NCBI RefSeq assembly: GCF_038002165.1 | Contig: NZ_JBBOBR010000001.1 | Span: 1,860,001 to 1,924,000 of the forward strand | Direction of reading: 5' to 3' | DNA from: Cytobacillus sp. FSL H8-0458 | GTDB taxonomy: Bacteria; Bacillota; Bacilli; Bacillales; Cytobacillaceae | DNA: 64,000 bases | Notes under the pieces: generated by a model | What the model was told of the DNA's origin: nothing | Database searches by the model: none | What the model saw: only the letters and a program-made list of their open reading frames with translations | Shown: one piece after another, positions 44,699-54,511 of the stretch | Position numbering within the stretch: position 1 is the first letter of the stretch | How the letters are laid out: each line of letters begins with the position of its first letter | Position numbers and translations under genes: made by a program

Positions 44699-45985
44699 AT
44701 GCACTCAAAACCTATTTTTATCAAACATGCAAATCAGATGATCACCTTAAAGGGCAGCTCCAAACAGCCGCTGACTAAAGAAAAAATGAGCGAGCTTCAC
44801 ATTATTGAAGATGGGGCGGTTTGGCTTGAAGAAGGCAGGATCAAATCAGCCGGGACAACAGCGGAACTCCAAGCTGAATATCAAAGCAGGCTTCAGGAAG
44901 CTGAAATCATTGATGCCACAGGAAAAATCCTCCTTCCAGGACTGGTTGACCCGCATACACACCTCGTGTACGCAGGCAGCAGGGAAGAGGAATTCAATAT
45001 GCGCCTGAACGGGGCGACGTATATGGAAATCATGAATAATGGCGGCGGAATTCATGCCACCACTTCAATGACCAGAAACGCATCTGAAGAGGAATTGGCA
45101 GATGCGAGCCTTGTCCGCCTTGATCGCTTTTTAAAACATGGAGTAACCACGATAGAGGCAAAAAGCGGATATGGGCTGGATTGGGAAACAGAGCGAAAAC
45201 AGCTGACGGCAGCCCGGAAGGCTGATGAACTGCATCCGGTGGATGTTGTCTGCACCTTTATGGGTGCACACGCAGTACCCGCTGAATACAAAGAGAATCC
45301 AGACGCTTTTATTGATTTGGTCATTGAAGAGATGCTGCCGAAAGTTGCGGAGGAAAAGCTTGCCGAATTCAATGATATTTTCTGCGAAAGAGGCGTGTTC
45401 ACTCCAGAACAGTCCAGAAAGCTGCTGGAAGCAGGTAAGAAGCTTGGACTGACTCCGAAAATCCATGCTGACGAAATTGAACCTTATGAGGGGGCGGAAC
45501 TTGCCGCTGAAGTCGGTGCCATTTCTGCAGATCATTTGCTCAGAGCTTCTGATAAAGGCATGGAAATGATGGCGCAAAGGGGAGTAATCGGTGTACTTCT
45601 TCCAGGCACAGCATTCTTCCTGATGGCTGAAGCTGCCAGGGGACGCCGCATGATTGATAAGGGTGTTCCAGTTGCTTTATCAACTGATTGCAACCCAGGC
45701 TCTTCTCCAACCTGCTCCATGCCTTTTATGATGAATCTTGCATGTATGCATATGGGTTTAACGCCGGCAGAAGCCATTACTGCCGCTACCATTAATGCAG
45801 CACATGCCATCAATCGGGCCGAAGAAGTGGGAAGCATAGAGCCCGGCAAAAAGGCTGATCTGCTTCTGCTCAATATACCGAACTACATGCAGATGCAATA
45901 TCACTACGGCATGAACCATACAGACACAGTGATTAAAAATGGGGAAGTGGTCGTGAAGGGAGGAAGCTTATGCTACCAACAATAA
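44699..45985 (+). CDS. hutI: Imidazolonepropionase
   Basis: The 428-residue amidohydrolase opens imidazolonepropionate to formiminoglutamate. Metal-site motifs: VDPHTHLVYAGSREEEF (HxH), TTIEAKSGYGLD, HADEIEPYEGAEL, and STDCNPGSS for the catalytic Asp. The ATG at 44699 has AAGGAGG 8 nt upstream; an ATG 11 codons earlier falls in the terminator-like hairpin and is rejected. The end overlaps hutG by 16 nt. Confidence 0.96.
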   Translation: MHSKPIFIKHANQMITLKGSSKQPLTKEKMSELHIIEDGAVWLEEGRIKSAGTTAELQAEYQSRLQEAEIIDATGKILLPGLVDPHTHLVYAGSREEEFNMRLNGATYMEIMNNGGGIHATTSMTRNASEEELADASLVRLDRFLKHGVTTIEAKSGYGLDWETERKQLTAARKADELHPVDVVCTFMGAHAVPAEYKENPDAFIDLVIEEMLPKVAEEKLAEFNDIFCERGVFTPEQSRKLLEAGKKLGLTPKIHADEIEPYEGAELAAEVGAISADHLLRASDKGMEMMAQRGVIGVLLPGTAFFLMAEAARGRRMIDKGVPVALSTDCNPGSSPTCSMPFMMNLACMHMGLTPAEAITAATINAAHAINRAEEVGSIEPGKKADLLLLNIPNYMQMQYHYGMNHTDTVIKNGEVVVKGGSLCYQQ

Positions 45986-46950
45986 ATCCTCCCGGGTTTT
46001 TTTGGCCGCAATCCGAATTGGGAACTGACGTTAAGGTGAATGAATGGATTCGCCAAATCCAGAGGGAAGAGGAAGTAAAGAAAGAAAACTGGGATGTCGT
46101 GCTTTTCGGTGTCCCTCTTTCCCGCTCATCCATAAGCGCATCAGGAGCATCTGAATTTCCTGAATCCTTCAGAAGGTCCTGGAAAGGCTTTTCCACGTAC
46201 AATCTGGATTTTGAAAGGGATCTCCAAGAACTGAAGGTTGCTGATCTTGGTGACGTGAAAATGCATTTCACGGATATTCCGCAATGCCATGCCAATATAA
46301 AACAAACGATGAAGGACGTAAGGGCGGAATTTCCAGATTCATTTCCAATCGCGATTGGAGGAGATCATTCCATTACAGCCATGCTGGTCAGCGGCCTGAA
46401 GGAACTGGAGCCTGAAAAAGAAATCGGCATTCTCCAGCTGGATACGCACCTTGATCTCAGAAGTCTTGAAGACCATGGACCGACAAATGGGACGCCCATC
46501 CGAAATCTGATTCAGAACAACAAGATTAAAGGAGAAAATGTCTACAATATCGGCCTTCATGGCTTTTTCAACAGCCAGTCACTCGTCCATTATGCTAAAG
46601 AGCACAAGCTCAATTATATTACCCTAAAGGAAGCCAGAAGACGGGGAATTGATGAAACGGTTAAAGATTCACTCCGGCAGCTGGAGTCAAAAGTGGATAA
46701 AATTTATGTCACGATTGACATGGATGTTCTGGATATCGGTTTTGCGCCGGGTGTACCAGCATCCACACCAGGCGGCATGAGCACTGAAGAACTATTTACA
46801 GCCGTATATAATGCTGGACTTTCCTCCAAAACAGCGGCCATGGATATTGTCTGTCTTGATCCAACAAGAGATCACCAGGCACAGCCAACAGTGAAAGCAG
46901 GCACGTACACTTTTCTGACCTTTTTAACAGCTTTAATGAACAGAAGGTAA
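45970..46950 (+). CDS. hutG: Formimidoylglutamase
   Basis: The 326-residue arginase/ureohydrolase-family enzyme releases glutamate and formamide. The manganese-binding motifs are IGGDHSITA, LDTHLDLR (Thr where many relatives have Ala) and IDMDVLDIGFAPG. GGGAGGAAGCTT before the ATG lies inside the hutI end, so translation is coupled. Confidence 0.95.
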   Translation: MLPTINPPGFFWPQSELGTDVKVNEWIRQIQREEEVKKENWDVVLFGVPLSRSSISASGASEFPESFRRSWKGFSTYNLDFERDLQELKVADLGDVKMHFTDIPQCHANIKQTMKDVRAEFPDSFPIAIGGDHSITAMLVSGLKELEPEKEIGILQLDTHLDLRSLEDHGPTNGTPIRNLIQNNKIKGENVYNIGLHGFFNSQSLVHYAKEHKLNYITLKEARRRGIDETVKDSLRQLESKVDKIYVTIDMDVLDIGFAPGVPASTPGGMSTEELFTAVYNAGLSSKTAAMDIVCLDPTRDHQAQPTVKAGTYTFLTFLTALMNRR

Positions 46951-46996
46951 GGGGCGCAATCTGCTCCTTGCCCCTAAAAAACGAGGGGGAATGAGA

Positions 46997-48337
46997 ATGG
47001 AAAAGGAAACGATATTAAGTCAATCTCACCAGCCTGAACTTAATCCAAACGCAACTTTTAAAAATAAGGTTAAGTTTTTTCTTTTCAGCTCAATTGGCCT
47101 ATTTATGTTTTTTGTTCCAGTCACTATAGATGGGAAATCCTCCATCATGCTGGACCATTTCGTTACCGCCATTCAGGCTTTTATACCTGCTGCTGTTCCT
47201 TACTATGCTTTGCTTGTCATTCTGCTTGGCGCCATTTATCCTTTCTATACAAAAACCTGGAATAAAAACAAAGTAAATATAGTATTCTCCATTTTTAAAG
47301 TGATCGGGTTATTTACCGCCGTCATGATTGTTTTCGGTTTCGGCCCCGCATGGCTATTCGACCCGAGCATGGGACCTTTTTTGTTTGACAAACTCGTTGT
47401 CTCTGTTGGGCTGCTTGTTCCAATCGGATCTGTATTTCTTGCTCTGCTGGTTGGATATGGATTGCTTGAATTTTTCGGTGTCATCATGCAGCCAATTATG
47501 AAGCCAATCTGGAAAACACCGGGAAAATCAGCTATTGATGCAGTTGCTTCTTTTGTTGGAAGCTATTCAATCGGACTGCTCATAACCAACAGGGTATTTA
47601 AAGAAGGAAAATACAGCATTAAGGAAGCTGCCATAATTGCTACCGGATTCTCAACGGTCTCCGCCACGTTTATGATTGTTGTGGCCAAAACACTTGGATT
47701 GATGGAAATATGGAACACCTATTTTTGGACGACGTTCGCTGTCACTTTCATCGTAACGGCTATTACAGTAAGAATCTGGCCTCTTAAGTCAATGAGCGAA
47801 GATTATTACAATGGCCAGGAGCCTCCGGTTGAAACCCTCACAGGGGGCCGTCTGCAGGCAGCCTGGAAAGAAGCGATGGATACAGCCTCCCAATCACCCT
47901 CATTATGGAAAAACATAAAAGATAATTTAAAAGACGGCTTTGTCATGACAATGTCCATTTTGCCCTCCATTATGTCAGTAGGTTTATTAGGCCTGATTCT
48001 TGCAGAATTCACCCCTGTGTTTGATTGGCTGGGATATATCTTTTATCCTTTTACGGCTCTCGTACAGCTTCCTGAGCCATTATTGGCAGCAAAGGCAAGT
48101 GCAGTGGGTATTGCGGAAATGTTCCTTCCAGCCTTGCTGGCAGCGGAGGCTGCACTGGTCACTAAATTTGTAATCGGAGTTGTTTCAGTTTCAGCTATTA
48201 TTTTCTTTTCAGCACTTGTACCGTGTATTTTATCAACAGAAATCCCTATTACCATTCCGCAGCTGCTTGTCATCTGGGCAGAGAGGACAATTCTGACCAT
48301 ACTGATTTCTGCACCATTGGCCTATTTGCTGCTTTAA
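46997..48337 (+). CDS. yjiH: YjiH family membrane protein (Gate domain), probable hut transporter
   Basis: The 446-residue protein has about ten membrane segments and nucleoside-recognition (Gate) domain segments such as VASFVGSYSIGLLITNRVF and STVSATFMIVVAK. YjiH-type proteins occur in hut operons of several Bacilli, and uptake of histidine, urocanate or a related compound is inferred from context only; the usual transporter HutM is not here. The second ATG (46997) is 7 nt after GAGGGGG. Confidence 0.8.
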   Translation: MEKETILSQSHQPELNPNATFKNKVKFFLFSSIGLFMFFVPVTIDGKSSIMLDHFVTAIQAFIPAAVPYYALLVILLGAIYPFYTKTWNKNKVNIVFSIFKVIGLFTAVMIVFGFGPAWLFDPSMGPFLFDKLVVSVGLLVPIGSVFLALLVGYGLLEFFGVIMQPIMKPIWKTPGKSAIDAVASFVGSYSIGLLITNRVFKEGKYSIKEAAIIATGFSTVSATFMIVVAKTLGLMEIWNTYFWTTFAVTFIVTAITVRIWPLKSMSEDYYNGQEPPVETLTGGRLQAAWKEAMDTASQSPSLWKNIKDNLKDGFVMTMSILPSIMSVGLLGLILAEFTPVFDWLGYIFYPFTALVQLPEPLLAAKASAVGIAEMFLPALLAAEAALVTKFVIGVVSVSAIIFFSALVPCILSTEIPITIPQLLVIWAERTILTILISAPLAYLLL

Positions 48338-48341
48338 CTGG

Positions 48342-48373
48342 AAATCCCCGCTCCCTTCAGCGGGGATTTTTCG
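48342..48373 (+). terminator. Terminator of the hut cluster
   Basis: AAATCCCCGCT and AGCGGGGATTT with a 6-nt loop, followed by TTTTT. Confidence 0.85.
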
Positions 48374-48438
48374 CATAGAATATTCCTCTATAACCAAACT
48401 AACAGAGGAATGAGTCTAAGAATAGCAGGTGATGGATT

Positions 48439-49632
48439 TTGTACAGGCTGTATACACATAATGACCTTGACGGCGTCGGGTGCGGCATTGTTGCCAGGAT
48501 CGCTTTTGGCAAAGATGTTGAGATACGCTATAACTCTGTAATGGGACTTGATTATCAGATTGAGAAATTGCTGGAAAATGAAAAAAACATAAAAGATGAT
48601 TTTTTAATTATCACGGATTTATCAGTTAACGATGAAAATTTGATCAGGCTTGATGATCTGGCGAAAAGCGGCGGGTATGTCAGATTAATTGACCATCACA
48701 AAACAGCTCTTCATTTTAATGATTACAGCTGGGGCAGAGTGAAAGTGCAATATGAAGATGGCAGGCTCACGGCTGCAACCTCTTTGCTATATGAGTATCT
48801 CCTGGAACATGAACTGATCCAGCCGTCTCAGGCCCTCGATGAATTTGTCGAGCTTGTCCGGCAGTATGACACCTGGGAATGGGACCAAAATGAAAATATA
48901 AAGGCAAAAAATCTGAATGATTTATTTTTCATGATTTCAATTGAAGAATTCGAAGAAAAAATGACGGAAAGAATCATGAACTCTGATACCTTCGAATTTA
49001 ATGAGTTTGAACAGAAATTGCTGGATATGGAAGAGGAGAAAATTGAGCGTTACGTCAGGCGGAAGAAGCGGGAAATTGTACAAACGTTCATCGGGGAATA
49101 TTGTACAGGCATTGTTCATGCAGAATCTTATCATTCCGAGCTGGGCAATGAACTTGGTAAAGAGTATCCGCACCTTGACTATATCGCTATCTTGAACCTT
49201 GGGGGCAAAAAAATCAGTTTCAGGACAATCCATGACCACGTTGATGTATCTGCCGTGGCCGGAAAGTTTGGAGGGGGAGGACATGCCAAAGCATCAGGCT
49301 GTTCGATGGGAAAAGATGCTTATAAACTATTCGTCCAGGACATATTCCCCCTTGACCCCTTGAGACATGATGCATTCAAAAACAAGTACAATAATAAAAA
49401 TGCCTGGCAGGGTTCACTATACGAAAATAAGAAAGGAGACAAATTTTTTATTTTTGCTGAAGCTGACGGCAAATGGATCCTTGAAATGAATGGAAAGCCA
49501 ATGCAGGAACCTTATCCCGATTTCCAGGCAGCAGAAAACTATATTAAACGAAAATACCAGGCATGGCTTGTTCATGATGATATTTATGTTGAATTCCTAA
49601 AACGTTTTTATATTAAGGCAAAAAATAGCTGA
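48439..49632 (+). CDS. nrnB: DHH-family phosphoesterase, oligoribonuclease NrnB-like (YngD)
   Basis: The 397-residue protein has the DHH motifs THNDLDGVGCG (~residue 6), ITDLSVND, and LIDHHKTALHF, and the DHHA1 substrate motif GGGGHAKASG (~residue 275). Length and layout fit NrnB/YngD, which degrades short RNA oligomers 3'-to-5'. A C-terminal ~100-residue extension (WQGSLYENKKGDKFFIFAE-) follows. The TTG start has AGGTGAT 5 nt upstream. Other DHH enzymes remain possible. Confidence 0.75.
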   Translation: MYRLYTHNDLDGVGCGIVARIAFGKDVEIRYNSVMGLDYQIEKLLENEKNIKDDFLIITDLSVNDENLIRLDDLAKSGGYVRLIDHHKTALHFNDYSWGRVKVQYEDGRLTAATSLLYEYLLEHELIQPSQALDEFVELVRQYDTWEWDQNENIKAKNLNDLFFMISIEEFEEKMTERIMNSDTFEFNEFEQKLLDMEEEKIERYVRRKKREIVQTFIGEYCTGIVHAESYHSELGNELGKEYPHLDYIAILNLGGKKISFRTIHDHVDVSAVAGKFGGGGHAKASGCSMGKDAYKLFVQDIFPLDPLRHDAFKNKYNNKNAWQGSLYENKKGDKFFIFAEADGKWILEMNGKPMQEPYPDFQAAENYIKRKYQAWLVHDDIYVEFLKRFYIKAKNS

Positions 49633-49634
49633 AG

Positions 49635-49661
49635 AGCAGTCCCTTTGGATTGCTTTTTTTC
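49635..49661 (+). terminator. Terminator after DHH gene
   Basis: AGCAGTCC and GGATTGCT with a 4-nt loop, then seven T residues. Confidence 0.75.
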
Positions 49662-49819
49662 TTTCGGGCTCTTCCATAATTTCCTTTCATTATCAATCTT
49701 CTCAAATTACGGCAAGAAATTTTCAATTATGTAACAATTTATAAATACGATAAGGCTTGCATGGATTGTTTGATACAATCAAAATGGATTGATTATCGGT
49801 TTGTATTGGATGTGTATTT

Positions 49820-50992
49820 ATGAAAAAATTGCTTGCTTTTATCCTGATTATTTTCTGTTTTCCAACTGGAAATACAGCTGCTGAAGAAACTGCGGAGCCT
49901 GAAATTATCAGTGAAGCCGCAATTGTAACTGATTCAGAATCAGGAGCTGTTCTATATGCAAAAAACGCAGATAAAAAGATGTATCCGGCCAGTTTGACGA
50001 AAATAGCAACAGCCATTTATGCCATTGAAAATGGCGACCTGAATGATCTGGCCACAATCAGCAGGAAAGCAGCGGAGGCCGAAGGAACACAAGTGTATTT
50101 GGAGGAAGGGGAACAGGTGCCCTTAAAAAAACTCGTTCAGGGAATGCTGATTAACTCAGGAAATGATGCCGCTTGGAGCATAGCTGAGCATCTGGACGGC
50201 AATATGCAAGTATTCTCAGAAAATCTTAATCACTATCTGGAAGAGAAGGCAGGATTAACAAATACCCACTTTGTCAATCCTCATGGTCTGTATGATGAAA
50301 ACCATTATACAACCGCAGCTGACCTTGCGAAATTAACCAATTATGCCCTGAAAAATGAGACATTCAGAGAAATTTACGGGACAAAGGAATTGAAGTGGAC
50401 AGGAAAGTCCTGGGACACCACTATCTTTACTCATCACAGGATGCTAAAAGGAGAGGTTCCATTCGAGGGAGTGACAGGAGGAAAAACCGGTTTCGTTGAT
50501 GAAGCCAAACAGACTCTCGCTACCTCTGCCGAATATGATTCAATCAAGTTAACCGCCATTGTGTTAAAGGCGGATTTCAAGAGGGATATCTATAATGATA
50601 CAAAAAACCTGTTGAATTATGGACACAGCAACTTTGAAACTGCGGCACTCAGCAGCACTGATGTTTTTCCCTCCGAAGGAAAAACCTTTACAACTGGGGG
50701 TGCAAATATACCCATCACTTTGCCTAAAGGGAACTACGAAGAAAATATTACAGCAAAAGGGAAGCTGCAGATTAAGAATGAAAACGGAAGGATCATTCAA
50801 TCTGTAAAGCTAATCGAGGACAAACAGGATGAAGTGGTTTCAAGCCAGCTGAAAACAGCTGAGGAGCCGAAAAAAGAAACAACGGGATACTATGGAAAAG
50901 CAGGACTAACCCTTTTGTTATTTGGGATCTTTATACTTGTTTTAAGAGAAAATCTTAAAGCAAAAGCAAGAAGAAGGAGAAGACGGGTTTAG
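49820..50992 (+). CDS. dacF: D-alanyl-D-alanine carboxypeptidase (DacF/PBP5-like)
   Basis: The 390-residue precursor has a signal peptide (residues 1-20) and a penicillin-binding DD-carboxypeptidase domain with SLTK (catalytic Ser, ~residue 58), SGN (~112) and KTG in VTGGKTGFVD (~218). A beta-rich PBP5 C-domain and a C-terminal membrane anchor follow (FGIFILVLRE, ~355-375), ending in an Arg-rich cytosolic tail. It trims the D-Ala from peptidoglycan stem peptides. The symbol is tentative: the sporulation-specific dacF is usually next to spoIIAA, which is not here. The ribosome site is weak. Confidence 0.85.
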   Translation: MKKLLAFILIIFCFPTGNTAAEETAEPEIISEAAIVTDSESGAVLYAKNADKKMYPASLTKIATAIYAIENGDLNDLATISRKAAEAEGTQVYLEEGEQVPLKKLVQGMLINSGNDAAWSIAEHLDGNMQVFSENLNHYLEEKAGLTNTHFVNPHGLYDENHYTTAADLAKLTNYALKNETFREIYGTKELKWTGKSWDTTIFTHHRMLKGEVPFEGVTGGKTGFVDEAKQTLATSAEYDSIKLTAIVLKADFKRDIYNDTKNLLNYGHSNFETAALSSTDVFPSEGKTFTTGGANIPITLPKGNYEENITAKGKLQIKNENGRIIQSVKLIEDKQDEVVSSQLKTAEEPKKETTGYYGKAGLTLLLFGIFILVLRENLKAKARRRRRRV

Positions 50993-51005
50993 CCCGTCTT
51001 TTTTA
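50980..51005 (+). terminator. Terminator after DD-carboxypeptidase
   Basis: AAGACGGG and CCCGTCTT over a 5-nt loop including the stop codon, then a T run. A second hairpin (GACTAAAG/CTTTAGTC) follows at about 51026-51048. Confidence 0.8.
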
Positions 51006-51064
51006 ATTTCAAGCTCCATTGAAAAAGACTAAAGAAATTCTCTTTAGTCTCTTTGGCTCACTCA

Positions 51065-51339
51065 TTATTGCAGTCTAACGGGCAGTAAGACCCCACTTCA
51101 AGACTCAGAGGAATCAATGGAAGTTTAGTGGGGGTCAAACTGCCCGTAAAGGCCCGAAGGAAGGACAAAGACTAAGAACGCCACGTCCTCCCAAAAGCTG
51201 CCGCTTTCGGTCGTGCGATGTATCGCTGCCGTAGCTTTCCTTGTCCTGTAGCAACATCTTTGTGACCCACTTCCTGTGGGCCTCAACTAACAATCAGTGG
51301 GGGATTAAGAAAGCGCCCACTGATTGAAGTTTCACTTTA
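51065..51339 (-). repeat. Modular structured repeat, copy C (one insert)
   Basis: The 275-bp copy is inverted relative to A and B. It has the left and right hairpins plus a single insert with GGCCCAC/GTGGGTC hairpin, ACAGGACAAGGAAAGCTACG and GCGGCAGCTTTTGGGAGGA. Its first three bases (TAA of TAAAGTG) are the stop codon of the ykuS-like gene. Confidence 0.85.
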
Positions 51340-51582
51340 TTGCATTCTTTGCTCCACCTGGCGGCATACCTCATCAGCTGAAAGCCCGCTTGCTTCAATG
51401 ACAGATGCCTTTGTAGAAACATCCTGCATACCCATTACATTTGAATCAACACCGCTCACTACACAACATGAGCAGTTCTCGGCATCATGCGCGGACTTCA
51501 AGTCAACCACATCATATCCTTTTTGGCGAAGCGCTTCAGAAACATTTGTTAAGGATTGTTCAACAGCTACTCTTTTCGTCAA
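51337..51582 (-). CDS. ykuS: YkuS-like (UPF0180) protein
   Basis: The 81-residue protein matches the UPF0180 pattern: VEQSLTNVSEALRQKGYDVVDL, NCSCCVVSGVDSNVMGMQD and STKASVIEASGLSADEVC. The function is unknown; the Cys-rich SCC segment is conserved in the family. The TTG start has GGAGGAGG 8 nt upstream, while a GTG three codons earlier overlaps that site. The stop codon is supplied by repeat copy C. Confidence 0.88.
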   Translation of the reverse strand: MTKRVAVEQSLTNVSEALRQKGYDVVDLKSAHDAENCSCCVVSGVDSNVMGMQDVSTKASVIEASGLSADEVCRQVEQRMQ

Positions 51583-51687
51583 TGTTAACACCTCCTCCGT
51601 TTGTTAGATTGGCTTTTGTACTCCATTTTTATTCCATGGATAAAAATAGCCTTAACACGAAAAAGTAAGAAAGGAGGTGTTTAACTA

Positions 51688-51825
51688 TGAGCAAACGCAA
51701 AAAAGACCCTTCAAAGGCTGGATTAAGCTCCCCAAACGTCGAAGGGCAAGGGACAACCAACATGGAAACAGGCAGCAGAACAGCTTCCTCTGCACGCCAT
51801 AAAAAGAAAAAACAGGATTTTTAAC
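51688..51825 (+). CDS. yuzL: YuzL-like small protein
   Basis: A 45-residue Lys/Ser/Thr-rich protein (MSKRKKDPSKAGLSSPNVEG-, then METGSRTASSARHKKKKQDF). The KKDPSKAGLSS start is typical of the YuzL family of Bacillaceae miniproteins, probably spore related. AAAGGAGG lies 9 nt before the ATG, and a terminator follows. Confidence 0.75.
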
Positions 51826-51832
51826 AAAGATA

Positions 51833-51862
51833 AAAGCAGGAGGCTGATCCTCCTGCTTTTGC
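51833..51862. terminator. Bidirectional terminator
   Basis: A 12-bp perfect stem (AAAAGCAGGAGG) with a 5-nt loop between convergent genes. Confidence 0.85.
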
Positions 51863-51865
51863 TGT

Positions 51866-53521
<1,656 letters not shown>

Positions 53522-53663
53522 TTATACCACTTTCAGCGCGTAATCGCGAATCCTTCTTTACATCATGCAGCGACTTCCACAAAAGTTTAGAGAATTAACA
53601 GGAAGCAGGAGGAAAAAGTCGAATACATAAAGATTATAAAAGATGAGAGGAAGTGCGATATTA

Positions 53664-54116
53664 ATGGATTCTCTTTTAAAAGAAGATGTGAAGTTAAAAC
53701 CTTTCCAGTTCACAATTGAAAGGGGAAAAATCAGGGAATTTGCAATGTCAATTGGAGACAGCAATCCTATTTATTACGATGCAGACACTGCCAGAAAAGA
53801 GGGGTACCGTGACATCCCAATCCCTCCTACATTTCCTACAGCAATCGAGATGTGGGGAGGCTTGGACTTCGAAACCCTAATCGAGCTATTTGGCCTGGAC
53901 CCGCTTAAGGTTCTTCACGGCGGCCAGGAATATCGCTATATGGGGGAAATCTGTGCTGGTGATACAGTAACTTGTGCACCAAAATTAATTTCTTCTTTTG
54001 AAAAAAGGAATCTGCGGTTTATTACAATAGGTATTCATTACAAAAACAGTGATGGAAAAGATGTTCTCTATTCAGAATCCACCATTATAGAAAGAGGAGG
54101 AAGCAAAAATGAATGA
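53664..54116 (+). CDS. MaoC-like N-terminal dehydratase (HadA-type hot-dog protein)
   Basis: The 150-residue single hot-dog protein starts with FTIERGKIREFAMSIGDSNP and YYDADTARKEGYRDIPIPPTF, the substrate-binding half typical of MaoC_dehydrat_N proteins, lacking the catalytic hydratase-2 motif. The next gene supplies that motif, so the two products probably form a heterodimeric 3-hydroxyacyl dehydratase/enoyl hydratase, as in mycobacterial HadAB. The ATG at 53664 has AGAGGAAG upstream. The end overlaps the next gene by 8 nt. Confidence 0.8.
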   Translation: MDSLLKEDVKLKPFQFTIERGKIREFAMSIGDSNPIYYDADTARKEGYRDIPIPPTFPTAIEMWGGLDFETLIELFGLDPLKVLHGGQEYRYMGEICAGDTVTCAPKLISSFEKRNLRFITIGIHYKNSDGKDVLYSESTIIERGGSKNE

Positions 54117-54492
54117 GCTGAAAATGATTCAAAAACCCGGGATCACACATACACAGCTGGTTAGGTATGCAGGAGCATCCGGAGATTTTAATCCGATTCA
54201 TACAGTTGTACCGATCGGTGAAAAAGCCGGGTTGGACGGAGTGATTGCCCACGGGATGCTTATTATGGGAATGGCAGGCGAAGCACTGGCTGAGTGGTTT
54301 CCAAGAAAGGACCTGAGAAAGTTCAAAGTGCGCTTCAGCAAAATGACACGTCCCGGCGAGAAGCTGACAATAGAAGGGAAAGTGACAGGAGAGAAATGGG
54401 AAGATGACGAAAAAAGGCTCACGGGAGAAGTATCAGTAAAAAATGAAGCTGGTGAGCTAAAGCTTTCCGGGCGGTTCGAAATAAAAATATAA
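54109..54492 (+). CDS. MaoC-like dehydratase, catalytic subunit (HadB-type)
   Basis: The 127-residue hot-dog protein carries the hydratase-2 motif YAGASGDFNPIHT (catalytic Asp and His, ~residues 24-33) and GVIAHGMLIMG. It should hydrate or dehydrate acyl-CoA or acyl-ACP chains with its upstream partner. GAGGAAGCAAAA precedes the ATG inside the partner gene. The substrate is not known; no reductase or thiolase is adjacent. Confidence 0.85.
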   Translation: MNELKMIQKPGITHTQLVRYAGASGDFNPIHTVVPIGEKAGLDGVIAHGMLIMGMAGEALAEWFPRKDLRKFKVRFSKMTRPGEKLTIEGKVTGEKWEDDEKRLTGEVSVKNEAGELKLSGRFEIKI

Positions 54493-54511
54493 AAAAAGGG
54501 AAGGAATGTTT

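Noticed and set aside
44504-44741. Short open frames on both strands through the hutU-hutI iterons
   Set aside because: The 21-bp period preserves frame, which explains the openness; the frames lack proper ribosome sites and overlap the terminator and hutI start.
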